Shown: piece by piece, positions 16,625 through 24,799 of the stretch
How the letters are laid out: each line of letters starts with the position of its first letter
Numbering within the stretch: position 1 is the first letter of the stretch
Origin: Rhizobacter sp964253025
GTDB lineage: Bacteria > Pseudomonadota > Gammaproteobacteria > Burkholderiales > Burkholderiaceae_C
Direction: 5' to 3'
NCBI RefSeq assembly: GCF_964253025.1
Contig: NZ_CAXUQC020000001.1
Coordinates: forward strand, 4,836,001-4,900,000
DNA: 64,000 nucleotides
Program-made: the position numbers and the translations under genes
Notes under the pieces: generated by a model
What the model saw: the letters and a program-made list of their open reading frames with translations, nothing else
The model's database searches: none
What the model was told of the DNA's origin: nothing

Positions 16625-16631
16625 CGATCAG

Positions 16632-17621
16632 ATGGACAGACTTCATTCGATGCGGGTGTTTGCGCGGGTCATCGACGAGGGCAGCTTCGCCAAGGCCGCG
16701 CGCGAGATGAACCTGTCGGCCGCCGTGGTCACGCGCCTGGTGGCCGATCTGGAGGAGCACCTGGGCGCCCGCCTGATCAACCGCACCACGCGACGGCTGG
16801 CGCTCACCGACACGGGCGAGGTCTACCTCGAGCGCGTGCGGCAGATCCTCACCGAGGTCGAGGAGGCCGAGGCGCAGGCGAGCGCCGCGACATCGGATCC
16901 CCGCGGACATCTGCGCGTGCTGGCGCCCCCGGCCTTCGCGGTGCACCAGCTGGCCAAGCACCTGCCGCGCTTCCGCGAGGCGTACCCGCTCGTGACCCTG
17001 GAGCTGTCCGTCCCCGGTGTGGTGGAGACCGTGGACGAGAACCACGACGTCACCATCATCACGTCGACCCGGCAGGTGCTCGACGGCGACTTCATCGCGC
17101 GGCGGCTCGCAACGTCGGAGGTCGTCGCCTGTGCCTCGCCCGCGTACCTCGACCAGCGGGGCCGCCCGCAGCATCCGAGCGAACTGATGGGGCACGAGGC
17201 CATGATCCCGACCTACGCGCGCGAGGCGACCTTTCGCCGCTACGTGCCGCGCGAGGGCAGCGACGACGACTCCGTCACCATGGTGCCGCCGCGCCCGGCG
17301 CTGAGCACGATCCACATCGACACCATGTACGCCGGCGCGCTGGCCGGCATGGGCATCGCCCCGTTGCCGTCGTACGTGGTGGAGGACGCCTTGCTCGAGA
17401 ACGCGCTGGAGCGCGTGCTGCCGGACTGGTACCTCCTCACGAGCACGATCTACGCCGCGATGCCGACGCGAAAGTACGTGCCGGCACGCACACGCGCCTT
17501 CATCGATTTCCTGGTGGCCACCTTCGGCGGCGACGGGCGCGACCCGTGGCTTGCGGCAGCCGGCTGCGGGGCGCCGACCTCAGGCGGAGGGACGCCTGCC
17601 GGCTGCGCGCCGCATCAGTAG
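16632..17621 (+). CDS. LysR-family transcriptional regulator
   Basis: A 329-residue DNA-binding regulator. Residues 1-60 form the winged helix-turn-helix (MRVFARVIDEGSFAKAAREMNLSAAVVTRLVADLEEHLGARL), and the rest is a periplasmic-binding-protein-like effector domain (LRVLAPPAFAVHQLAKHLP onwards). It belongs to the CrgA-like group with short effector domains. The gene is divergent from the DUF4148 genes and separated from them by the promoter region with the conserved block, so it probably controls them and itself. The last 25 residues are rich in Gly/Pro/Ala and overlap the convergent amgK gene by seven bases. Confidence 0.88.
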   Translation: MDRLHSMRVFARVIDEGSFAKAAREMNLSAAVVTRLVADLEEHLGARLINRTTRRLALTDTGEVYLERVRQILTEVEEAEAQASAATSDPRGHLRVLAPPAFAVHQLAKHLPRFREAYPLVTLELSVPGVVETVDENHDVTIITSTRQVLDGDFIARRLATSEVVACASPAYLDQRGRPQHPSELMGHEAMIPTYAREATFRRYVPREGSDDDSVTMVPPRPALSTIHIDTMYAGALAGMGIAPLPSYVVEDALLENALERVLPDWYLLTSTIYAAMPTRKYVPARTRAFIDFLVATFGGDGRDPWLAAAGCGAPTSGGGTPAGCAPHQ

Positions 17622-18676
17622 AAGCCTTCGACCCGGCTGCTGCCGGCCAGTCGCTCGAGCAGGTGAGCCAGGGGACCGAGGCCGTTGTAGCGGGTGGCCA
17701 CGCGGTGGGCATAGCGCCACACCAGCGGCAGGTCGGCCAGGTAGTTGTCCTTGCCGTCGCGGTGCGACAGGCGGGCGAAGATGCCCAGCACCTTGATGTG
17801 CCGTTGCAGCCCCATCCACTCGAAGTCGCGCCAGAACACCCCGAAATCGGCGGACACCGGCAGGCCGGCCTTGCGGGCGCGTTCCCAGTAGCGCACCGCG
17901 TAGTCGATCTGCACTTCCTCGTCGAGCTCGACATAGGCGTCGCGCAGCACGCTGGCCAGGTCGTAGGTGACCGGGCCGAGCACCGCGTCCTGGAAGTCGA
18001 GCACGCCCGGATTGGCCGGGCTGCCCGGTTCGCCGCTGAGCATGAGGTTGCGTGAGTGGTAGTCGCGGTGCACCAGCACCGTCGGCTGTGCAAGGTTGTT
18101 CTGCAGGATCAGTTCCATGCACTCGGCAAGCCGGGACTGCTCTTCCGAGGTGAGCGTGGCGCCCACGTGCCGGGCGATGTACCACTCGGGGAACAGCTGC
18201 ATCTCGCGGCTCAGCAGCGCCCGATCGTAGGCTGGCACCTGCCCCTGGGGGTCGATGCCCTGCAGCTTCACCAGCGCGGCGAGCGCATCGCCGTACAGCA
18301 GCCTGGCGTTGTCGTTGTTCAGGGCCGCAAGGTAGGTGCGGTCGCCCAGGTCGGACAGCAGCATGAAGCCTTGCGCCTCGTCCCACGCCATCACCTCGGG
18401 TGCATTGAGCCCGCCGTCACGCAGCAGTCGCGCCATCTGCACGAACGGACGGCAGTCCTCGTGCGCCGGCGGTGCGTCCATCACGATGCGGCTGCCGTGG
18501 TCGGTGTCCACCCGCAGGTAGCGACGGAAGCTGGCATCCGCGCTGGCGCTTCGCACGCTGCGGGCATCGAGGCCATGGGCAGGCGCCAGGGTGGCAAGCC
18601 ACTGCTCGAAGGCAGCCTGGCGTTGCGGGTCGGACCAGGCGACCGCGGTGGGAGTGGATGGGGTGGGTGAGGACAT
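17615..18676 (-). CDS. amgK: Aminoglycoside-phosphotransferase-fold kinase, AmgK-like
   Basis: A 353-residue kinase of the APH fold. The catalytic loop VHRDYHSRNLM holds the base aspartate and the metal-binding asparagine, and DFQDA carries the second metal ligand. The closest characterised relatives are AmgK, which phosphorylates N-acetylmuramate and N-acetylglucosamine at the anomeric position in peptidoglycan recycling. The location supports this: in Pseudomonas and many betaproteobacteria amgK (with murU) is divergent from lptD. No murU follows here, because the convergent LysR gene overlaps its end by seven bases. The symbol is therefore assigned from family and context. Confidence 0.8.
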   Translation of the reverse strand: MSSPTPSTPTAVAWSDPQRQAAFEQWLATLAPAHGLDARSVRSASADASFRRYLRVDTDHGSRIVMDAPPAHEDCRPFVQMARLLRDGGLNAPEVMAWDEAQGFMLLSDLGDRTYLAALNNDNARLLYGDALAALVKLQGIDPQGQVPAYDRALLSREMQLFPEWYIARHVGATLTSEEQSRLAECMELILQNNLAQPTVLVHRDYHSRNLMLSGEPGSPANPGVLDFQDAVLGPVTYDLASVLRDAYVELDEEVQIDYAVRYWERARKAGLPVSADFGVFWRDFEWMGLQRHIKVLGIFARLSHRDGKDNYLADLPLVWRYAHRVATRYNGLGPLAHLLERLAGSSRVEGFY

Positions 18677-18854
18677 GTCGCAGGGTATGCAGGGTTGAGG
18701 CTGTCCGGGGCCGGACCCTCGTGGATAATCCGGATTCTACAAACCGCCTGCCCCCGCGCCCGCAGTCCACAGAAGGCGTCGGCAATCCCCCGGGTTCACC
18801 CGGCTCGCTTCGTTCTCCAATCCATTGCTGCGCCCGCTCCCATCCTCCACCCCG

Positions 18855-21254
18855 ATGGCCCCTGACGCACACGGCTTGCGGCGCCTGTGCGTTGGGGCCG
18901 TGCTTGTGGCGGCAGCATGGTCGCACCCGGCCTGGGCCCAACCCGCAGCGCCCGCGCCGGCGTCGCCACAGGCTCCGGTTCCACCTTCCGTCCCGACGGC
19001 GGGCGCCTCGGCCCCCGTGCCCTCTTCGGCCGCCTCGGCGCCAGACGCCACCGAGCCGCCCATCACGATCGACGCCGACGACATCCAGGGCCGTCCGGAC
19101 GAAGCCGTCACCGCGACCGGGCGGGTGGACCTGCGCCAGGGCACGCTGCGCGTCGAGGCTGACCGACTCAGCTACGACGCGCGAACCGATACCGCACGCG
19201 GCGCGGGCAACGTGCGCCTGTCGAGCGATGGCAACTGGTTCAGCGGTCCGGAGGTGCAGCTGGCGGTCCAGCGCTTCGAGGGCTTCTTCCTCGCACCGTC
19301 GTACCACATCGCCCGCACCAACGCAGGCGGCAATGCGTCGCGCTGGGACTTCATCGACCGCGACCACGCCACCGCCCACGACGCGACCTACACCAGCTGC
19401 CCGCGCGACGGCTCCAACGACCCGGCCTGGCTGCTCTCGGCCGACCGGGTGCAGCTCGACTTCGAGAACAACGAGGGCCGCGCCGAGGGCGCCGTGTTGC
19501 GCTTCTACGGCGTGCCCATCCTCGCGGCGCCGGCCTTCACCTTCCCGCTGTCCGACGACCGCAAGTCCGGGTGGCTTCCGCCCGCGCCCACGGTCGACAG
19601 CAAGGGCGGCTTCCAGATCGGCGTGCCTTACTACTGGAACATCGCCCCCAACCGCGACATGACCCTGACGCCGGTGGTCAGTGCCAAGCGCGGAGCGGGC
19701 CTCGAGACCGAGTTCCGCTACCTGCAGCCGACCTACGATGGCGTGTTGAAGGTGCACACGCTTCCGAACGACACGCTGGCCAACCGCAGCCGGGGCGCGG
19801 TTCGCCTGATGCACGATGGGGCGCTGCCGGGCGACACGCTCTATCGCATCGATGCGTTGCGGGTGTCCGACGACGACTACTGGAAGGACTTCTCCCACAA
19901 CGTCAGCAGCATCACGCCGCGCCTGCTCGACGCCGACATGAAGGTCTGGCGACACTTCGACACCTGGACGCCCTACGCCCGGGTGAAGCGCTGGCAGGTG
20001 CTGCAGCAGCTGGACCCGGCCAGCTCCTTCATCGAGGCGCCGTACGACCGCTTGCCCCAGGTGGGCGTGCGCATGATGCAGCCGCTCATCGGCGGCATCC
20101 AGCTCGGCATGGAGACCGAATTCAACCGGTTCGTGAACCCGCATGGCTACACCCCGGAACCGCAAAGCACCGCCCGCCGCCCGACCGGCTCGCGGACTCA
20201 TGTGCTGGGCACCCTGAGCCGACCCATCCAGACACCGGGCTGGTCGCTCGTGCCCAAGCTGGCATTGAACGCCGCCTCCTATTCGCTCGATGCGCCGCTC
20301 ACCTCCGGGCCATTTCAGAACCGCACCGACGTGACGCGCGTCATTCCCACCATCAGCATCGACAGTGCCTGGACGCTCGAGCGCGACGCCGACTGGTTCG
20401 GCCGTTCCGTGCGGCAGACGCTCGAGCCGCGCATGCTGTACGTGAAGACGCCGTACCGGGAGCAGGCCGGGTTGCCCAACTTCGACTCCGCGGTGCGCGA
20501 CTTCAATGTTGAGTCCATCTACACCGACAACGCCTTCTCCGGCGTCGACCGCGTGTCCGACTCCCACCAGCTCACCAGCGGCGTCACCACCCGGGTGCTC
20601 GACCCGTCGACGGGCGCTGAACAGGTGCGGCTGGGCATCGCGCAGCGCTTCCTCTTCCAGGACCAGAAGGTCACGCCCAACGATGGCGCGCCGCTCACGC
20701 AGAGCTTCTCGGACGTGCTGCTCTTCGGCTCGTCGAACATCTCGCGCCGCTGGTTCCTCGACGCCGCGCTGCAGTACAACCCCGAGCTCGGTCGCACCGT
20801 GCGCTCCGTGGTGGGCGCGCGCTACACGGCGCCCGACTACCGCACCGTCGCGGTTGCCCACCGCTTCAAGGACGGCGAGTCCGAGCAGGTCGACGTGTCG
20901 TGGCAATGGCCGCTGTACTCGCGCGAGAAGGGTGATCGCTCGGCGGGCGGGGATTGCCGAGGCGGCTGGTACGCCGCAGGGCGCGTCAACTACAGCGTTC
21001 TTGAAAGTCGCGTGACCGATGCGGTCGCCGCATTCGAGTACGACTCGGGCTGCTGGATCGGCCGCATCATGGCCCGCCGCCAGTCCACCAGCACGCGCGA
21101 CGCCACGACACAGCTCGGCTTCGAGATCGAGTTCATCGGCCTGTCGCGCCTGGGCACGAACAACCCCATCCAGGTCTTGAAGGACAATGTCCCCGGCTAC
21201 CGTCCGCTGCGCGACGACACCGGCGCGCCGGCCGAAACCAGAATCACCCCATGA
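18855..21254 (+). CDS. lptD: LPS-assembly outer-membrane protein LptD
   Basis: A 799-residue outer-membrane protein that, with LptE, inserts lipopolysaccharide into the outer leaflet. A signal peptide (LCVGAVLVAAAWSHPAWAQ) is followed by an alanine/proline-rich linker, an OstA-like N-terminal domain (TIDADDIQGRPDEAVTATGRVDLRQG) and a large beta-barrel from about residue 210 onwards. Two cysteines near the C-terminus (GGDCRGGW and YDSGCWIGR) and one at YTSCPRDG fit the disulfide pattern of LptD. The start at 18855 places the signal peptide correctly; an ATG ten codons earlier is less likely. It overlaps surA by four bases. LptE is encoded at 34284-34787. Confidence 0.95.
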   Translation: MAPDAHGLRRLCVGAVLVAAAWSHPAWAQPAAPAPASPQAPVPPSVPTAGASAPVPSSAASAPDATEPPITIDADDIQGRPDEAVTATGRVDLRQGTLRVEADRLSYDARTDTARGAGNVRLSSDGNWFSGPEVQLAVQRFEGFFLAPSYHIARTNAGGNASRWDFIDRDHATAHDATYTSCPRDGSNDPAWLLSADRVQLDFENNEGRAEGAVLRFYGVPILAAPAFTFPLSDDRKSGWLPPAPTVDSKGGFQIGVPYYWNIAPNRDMTLTPVVSAKRGAGLETEFRYLQPTYDGVLKVHTLPNDTLANRSRGAVRLMHDGALPGDTLYRIDALRVSDDDYWKDFSHNVSSITPRLLDADMKVWRHFDTWTPYARVKRWQVLQQLDPASSFIEAPYDRLPQVGVRMMQPLIGGIQLGMETEFNRFVNPHGYTPEPQSTARRPTGSRTHVLGTLSRPIQTPGWSLVPKLALNAASYSLDAPLTSGPFQNRTDVTRVIPTISIDSAWTLERDADWFGRSVRQTLEPRMLYVKTPYREQAGLPNFDSAVRDFNVESIYTDNAFSGVDRVSDSHQLTSGVTTRVLDPSTGAEQVRLGIAQRFLFQDQKVTPNDGAPLTQSFSDVLLFGSSNISRRWFLDAALQYNPELGRTVRSVVGARYTAPDYRTVAVAHRFKDGESEQVDVSWQWPLYSREKGDRSAGGDCRGGWYAAGRVNYSVLESRVTDAVAAFEYDSGCWIGRIMARRQSTSTRDATTQLGFEIEFIGLSRLGTNNPIQVLKDNVPGYRPLRDDTGAPAETRITP

Positions 21255-22579
21255 TGTCATTTGCCCGCTTGTCCCTCGCCCGCCTCTCGCCTGTCCTGCT
21301 GACGATGCTGCTGGCCCTCGGCCACGCCGCGCCGCATGCGCAGGCGCGGCCGGCGCCGCGCACGGCCGACTACATCCTGGCCATCGTCAACCAGGAACTC
21401 GTCACCGCCAACGAGCTGGCGCTGCGCGTGGCCCAGGTCCGTGACGAAGCCCGCCGCAACGGCACCCGGCTGCCGCCCGAGGAAGAGCTGCGCAACCAGC
21501 TGCTCGAGACGCTCATCAACGAACGGGTGCAGATCACCCACGCCCGGGACTCCGGGCAGCGCGTCGAAGACACCGAGCTCGACCGCGCGGTGGCCAACGT
21601 CGCGGCCCAGAACCAGTTGACCGTGCCGCAGTTGCGCGATCGCCTGCGCGCCGAGGGCATCGACTACGTCCGCTTTCGCAACAACATCCGCGACCAGATC
21701 ATGATCGAGCGGATGCGCGAACGCGAAGTGCAGGCCCGCATCCGCATCACCGATGGCGAGATCGACGAGTACCTCGCGCGCCAGCGGGCGAGTGGCGCCA
21801 ACACCCAGCTCAACATCGCGCAGGTGCTGGTCTCCGTGCCGGAGGGCGCCAGTGAAGCGGTCGTGGCCGAGCGCCAGGCCAAGGCGCAGGCGGCGCTGGC
21901 CCGCATCCAGGGTGGCGAACCGTTCGATGCCGTGGCCCGCGCCATCTCCGAAGACGCCAACAAGGAGACCGGCGGCGAGATCGGCCTGCGTCCGGCCGCG
22001 CGCCTGCCCGAGGTGTTCCTGAACCACGTGCGCGACATCCCCTCGGGCCAGGTCAATCCGGCGCTGCTGCGCACCGGGGCCGGCTTCCACATCCTCAAGG
22101 TGGTCGAACGCCGCGAGAACGACGGCCTCACCGTCACCCAGACCCGCTCCCGCCACGTCCTGCTGCGGCCATCGCAGCAGCTCAGCCAGCAGGCTGCGGT
22201 GCGCCGGCTTTCCGAGTTCAAGCGGCAGATCACCTCGGGTGCGCGCAGCTTCGAATCGATCGCCCGCGAGCACTCCGAGGACGGCAGCGGCCCGCAAGGC
22301 GGCGACCTGGGATGGGTCTCGCCGGGCGGCTTCGTGCCCGAGTTCGAGGAAGCCATGAACGCGCTGCCCATCAAGGGCGTGTCGGAGCCCGTCGTCTCTC
22401 GCTTCGGGGTGCACCTGATCCAGGTCATCGACCGCCGGGACATCCGCCTGGAACCCAAGCAGCAACGCGAGCAGGCGCGCGCCGCGCTGCGCGAGCAGAA
22501 GTACGAGCAGGCCAGCAGCGAATGGATCCGCGAGCTGCGCGCCCGCGCCTACATCGAGATGCGAGAGCCGCCGCAGTGA
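21251..22579 (+). CDS. surA: Periplasmic chaperone/peptidyl-prolyl isomerase SurA
   Basis: A 442-residue periplasmic chaperone that escorts outer-membrane proteins, including LptD, to the BAM complex. After the signal peptide come the SurA N-terminal helical domain (YILAIVNQELVTANELALRVAQV to about residue 170) and two parvulin-type PPIase domains (about 185-290 and 300-400; the second with HSEDGSGPQGGDLGWVSPGGFVPEFEEAM). The C-terminal helix PKQQREQARAALREQKYEQA completes the fold. ATGATG at 21251 overlaps the lptD stop, so the genes are coupled. The pdxA gene that often follows in proteobacteria is absent; rsmA comes next. Confidence 0.95.
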   Translation: MMSFARLSLARLSPVLLTMLLALGHAAPHAQARPAPRTADYILAIVNQELVTANELALRVAQVRDEARRNGTRLPPEEELRNQLLETLINERVQITHARDSGQRVEDTELDRAVANVAAQNQLTVPQLRDRLRAEGIDYVRFRNNIRDQIMIERMREREVQARIRITDGEIDEYLARQRASGANTQLNIAQVLVSVPEGASEAVVAERQAKAQAALARIQGGEPFDAVARAISEDANKETGGEIGLRPAARLPEVFLNHVRDIPSGQVNPALLRTGAGFHILKVVERRENDGLTVTQTRSRHVLLRPSQQLSQQAAVRRLSEFKRQITSGARSFESIAREHSEDGSGPQGGDLGWVSPGGFVPEFEEAMNALPIKGVSEPVVSRFGVHLIQVIDRRDIRLEPKQQREQARAALREQKYEQASSEWIRELRARAYIEMREPPQ

Positions 22580-22604
22580 TGGCGACGTCAAGCGAAGGCG
22601 CGTT

Positions 22605-23378
22605 GTGAGCCACATCCCGAGAAAGCGCTTCGGCCAGCACTTCCTGTCCGACGTTTCCATGGTGGAGGCGATCGTCGACGTGATCGACCCGAGGCCGGGG
22701 CAGGCCCTGGTCGAGATCGGTCCCGGCCTCGGCGCCATGACGAATCCGCTGGTGGCGCGCTGCGAGCGCCTCACCGTCATCGAGCTCGACCGCGACCTGG
22801 CTGCCCGGCTGCGTCGCCGCGCCGAACTCGAGGTGATCGAGTCCGACGTGCTGAAGGTGGACTTCGATGCGCTCGCCGATCGTGCCGGCCAGCCGCTGCG
22901 GGTCGTCGGCAACCTGCCTTACAACATCTCGACGCCCATCCTCTTTCACCTGCTGGAGGTGGTCGACCGGGTGGTGGACCAGCACTTCATGCTGCAGAAG
23001 GAGGTGGTCGACCGCATGGCCGCCGCACCGGGCAGCAAGGACTACGGTCGCCTGAGCGTGATGCTGCAGTGGCGCTACGCCATCGAATCGGTGCTCGACG
23101 TGCCGCCCGAGTGCTTCGACCCGCCGCCGCGGGTCGATTCGGCCATCGTTCGCATGCTGCCCCTGCCGGCGCCCGCCGGCGTGGACGCAGCGCTGCTCGG
23201 TGAGCTCGTCACGACCGCCTTCTCGCAGCGGCGCAAGGTGCTGCGCAACACCCTTGGCAAGTGGCTCGAGGCGCGCGGTTTCAGCGGCGACGTCGACCTC
23301 TCGCGCCGAGCCGAGGAAGTGCCGGTGGCCGAGTACCTCGCGCTGGCTGCCGCGGTCGCCGCCCTTCCGCGCAGCTGA
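22605..23378 (+). CDS. rsmA: 16S rRNA dimethyladenosine transferase RsmA (KsgA)
   Basis: A 257-residue methyltransferase that dimethylates two adjacent adenosines in helix 45 at the 3' end of 16S rRNA. The signature RKRFGQHFLSD, SAM-binding EIGPGLGAMT, the acidic VIELDRDLA and the catalytic NLPYNIS motif are all present, as is the C-terminal FSQRRKVLRNTL. It begins with GTG at 22605, 25 bases after the surA stop, so it is probably co-transcribed with lptD-surA. A hairpin at 23446-23469 follows. Confidence 0.95.
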   Translation: MSHIPRKRFGQHFLSDVSMVEAIVDVIDPRPGQALVEIGPGLGAMTNPLVARCERLTVIELDRDLAARLRRRAELEVIESDVLKVDFDALADRAGQPLRVVGNLPYNISTPILFHLLEVVDRVVDQHFMLQKEVVDRMAAAPGSKDYGRLSVMLQWRYAIESVLDVPPECFDPPPRVDSAIVRMLPLPAPAGVDAALLGELVTTAFSQRRKVLRNTLGKWLEARGFSGDVDLSRRAEEVPVAEYLALAAAVAALPRS

Positions 23379-23445
23379 CCGGATCTCACGGCTGCGGGCA
23401 CGGTCGGGCCCCGCCGGGCTGGCTCCGCGGTTCGATCAGAAACGA

Positions 23446-23469
23446 CAAGGCCCGCCGAAGCGGGCCTTG
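23446..23469. terminator. Hairpin after rsmA, possibly two-way terminator
   Basis: CAAGGCCCGC (23446-23455) pairs perfectly with GCGGGCCTTG (23460-23469) around the stable loop CGAA. T residues after the stem are few on both strands (TTGACG on plus; TCGTTTCT on minus), so termination strength is uncertain, but its position between the ends of rsmA and the minus-strand frame at 23498 fits. Confidence 0.65.
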
Positions 23470-23497
23470 TTGACGCATCGACCGACAGGCTGTCGCC

Positions 23498-23689
23498 TCA
23501 GGCGGCGCTCAACCACATCGAGGTGTCGAAGGCGCTGCTCATCATCGGCATGTTCATCCCGAAGTTCGCGTTGGCGGCGTTCTTCGAGGCCGGCTTGGCC
23601 GGCTTGTCGGTAGCAATCTGGGCCGTCTCGTTAGCCCGCTCCCATGACCCTTGTTCCTGGGAGCGGGCTACTGAAAAGAATAGAAGCAC
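23498..23689 (-). pseudogene. Orphan short reading frame, possible gene remnant
   Basis: A 63-codon minus-strand frame ends at 23498, 28 bases before the hairpin at 23446-23469. Its last 45 residues (ETAQIATDKPAKPASKNAANANFGMN onwards, ending SMWLSAA) have protein-like composition, whereas the first part is read through the 3' end of the barstar gene and the inverted repeat, and starts with GTG. This looks like the 3' end of a gene whose front was lost when the ribonuclease/barstar segment arrived. A genuine small protein is the alternative. No family is recognised. Confidence 0.35.
23633..23669. repeat. 12-bp perfect inverted repeat at the end of the barstar gene
   Basis: AGCCCGCTCCCA (23633-23644) and TGGGAGCGGGCT (23658-23669) are perfect complements around a 13-base loop. 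The right arm includes the barstar stop codon. Neither strand has a T run after the stem, so it is not a typical intrinsic terminator, although it could still stabilise or end the barstar transcript. It also marks the boundary between the barstar gene and the orphan frame. Confidence 0.7.
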
Positions 23690-24063
23690 CTGAACGGTAT
23701 CTTCCGTTCGGCCCAGAAGTCGGCGGCATCGCGGAAGACGTCGAGCAGCTGCTCGCGCGCTTCGCGGTCGAAGCGCGGGTTGTCCGGGATCTGCTCCAGC
23801 ACGACCACGAAGCCGGGCTGGGTCCCGGACTTGTGGACCAGGTCCGTCATGCAGTCGTACAGCGCATCCAGGTTCTTGCCGAAGTGGGACGGAAAGAGGA
23901 AGGACTCGGCGATGGCCTCCATCACATCCTGCTTGGTCTGCGCAGCAGTCAGGTTGGCGTAGAGGAAATGCTGGCCGACGCTCTGGGCGGCTTCCTGCAG
24001 ATCTTCCACGCGGTAGGCGCGTATCGACTGAACAATGTTTGGACGGACTGTCTGCAGTAGCAT
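23668..24063 (-). CDS. Barstar-family ribonuclease inhibitor
   Basis: A 131-residue cytosolic protein of the barstar family. The core TAAQTKQDVMEAIAESFLFPSHFGKNLDALYDCMTDL holds the inhibitory helix, whose aspartate (in NLDALYDCM) would enter the ribonuclease active site, and VVVLEQIPDN forms the following strand. It lies 50 bases after the ribonuclease gene on the same strand and surely neutralises that enzyme before export. The ATG at 24063 has AAGGAGG upstream, a much stronger site than the ribonuclease's, consistent with inhibitor excess. An N-terminal extension of about 20 residues precedes the barstar core. Confidence 0.9.
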   Translation of the reverse strand: MLLQTVRPNIVQSIRAYRVEDLQEAAQSVGQHFLYANLTAAQTKQDVMEAIAESFLFPSHFGKNLDALYDCMTDLVHKSGTQPGFVVVLEQIPDNPRFDREAREQLLDVFRDAADFWAERKIPFRCFYSFQ

Positions 24064-24113
24064 GGTCGCGTTCCTCCTTAGGTCTAGAAAATCAAACTCT
24101 TGGCACCCGTTGC

Positions 24114-24548
24114 TCACTGCGCGATGCGACGGAAGCTCGCGTAGTGATCAGCGGTATAAAAACAGGCGTCAGGGGCGGTCTTTCGGACGCCGCCGCAGAC
24201 GATGCGACGTGCCCCTCGATTGCGCGCACCGACCGTCTTCACGGTGTACTCGCGGTAGTAGCCCCGGGGATGGGACGGCAGCAGACGCTCCCGGTTGCCG
24301 AACACCGTGCCGTCCTTCTCGTAAGGGAACGGCCCGCCTTGGCGGATCAGGAGGAGGGTGTCCACCGCCTGTTTCGGGAGTTCGTCGACCCTCACCACTG
24401 CAGAGGACTCCGTTCCGGCGTCGGGCGAAGGCCGTTTGGCCGATGCCTCGTCGACCCCAGCGCCGATCAGCGCGGAGGTTGCCAGAAGGATGGTGAGCCC
24501 TGACTTGCTAAAGGCTTGCCGAAAGGCCGACCCAGCGGAGAGGAACAC
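24114..24548 (-). CDS. Secreted guanyl-specific ribonuclease, RNase Sa/barnase type
   Basis: A 144-residue exported ribonuclease. The signal peptide (SGLTILLATSALIGAGVDEASA) leads to a domain closely matching Streptomyces RNase Sa, including FPYEKDG, FGNRERLLP, YYREYTV, GARNRGARR and YTADHYASF. The catalytic glutamate is probably Glu100, with Arg115 and His135. Such enzymes cut RNA after guanosine. The start is GTG at 24548, chosen because it gives the full signal peptide; the ribosome binding site is weak. It is the first gene of a pair with the barstar at 23668. Whether it acts as scavenging nuclease or as toxin against rivals is not shown by the sequence. Confidence 0.9.
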   Translation of the reverse strand: MFLSAGSAFRQAFSKSGLTILLATSALIGAGVDEASAKRPSPDAGTESSAVVRVDELPKQAVDTLLLIRQGGPFPYEKDGTVFGNRERLLPSHPRGYYREYTVKTVGARNRGARRIVCGGVRKTAPDACFYTADHYASFRRIAQ

Positions 24549-24575
24549 GGGTTATCCCCAGAACGACAAACCGTC

Positions 24576-24604
24576 ATGTTACCGAATCGGGCGCAAAAGC
24601 TCAA
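24576..24604 (-). promoter_or_regulatory. Candidate promoter of the ribonuclease/barstar pair
   Basis: On the minus strand TTGAGC (complement of 24599-24604) and TAACAT (complement of 24576-24581) are 17 bases apart, 28 bases upstream of the GTG start. The rest of the gap 24605-24799 (about 195 bases) is comparatively A/T-rich for this genome and holds no recognisable gene. Confidence 0.45.
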
Positions 24605-24799
24605 GCCGCTGCCTCAAAAATGAGCAGCGAGCCTGGTGCGATAGTGTGCGCTTACGAGGAAAAAATTCCTTGCATGACGCGGGCTTATGTCGTTGGAGAG
24701 TGGCTGCGTGCGGCGGCAAAGAGTTCTGGAAGGACAGTGACAGGTGCCGAGGGACCCCGGGCTGGGGGAGGTCTTCGGCCCTGCCGGTTTTTTAGGCGC

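Noticed and set aside
18417..21260. 947-codon minus-strand frame
   Set aside because: Antisense shadow of lptD and the end of amgK, caused by high GC; composition (His/Arg/Ala/Gly-rich) is not protein-like.
24740..24797. Possible terminator before maeB's end (GC-rich stretch followed by six T residues on plus)
   Set aside because: No clean stem could be drawn directly before the T run, and no plus-strand gene ends here.
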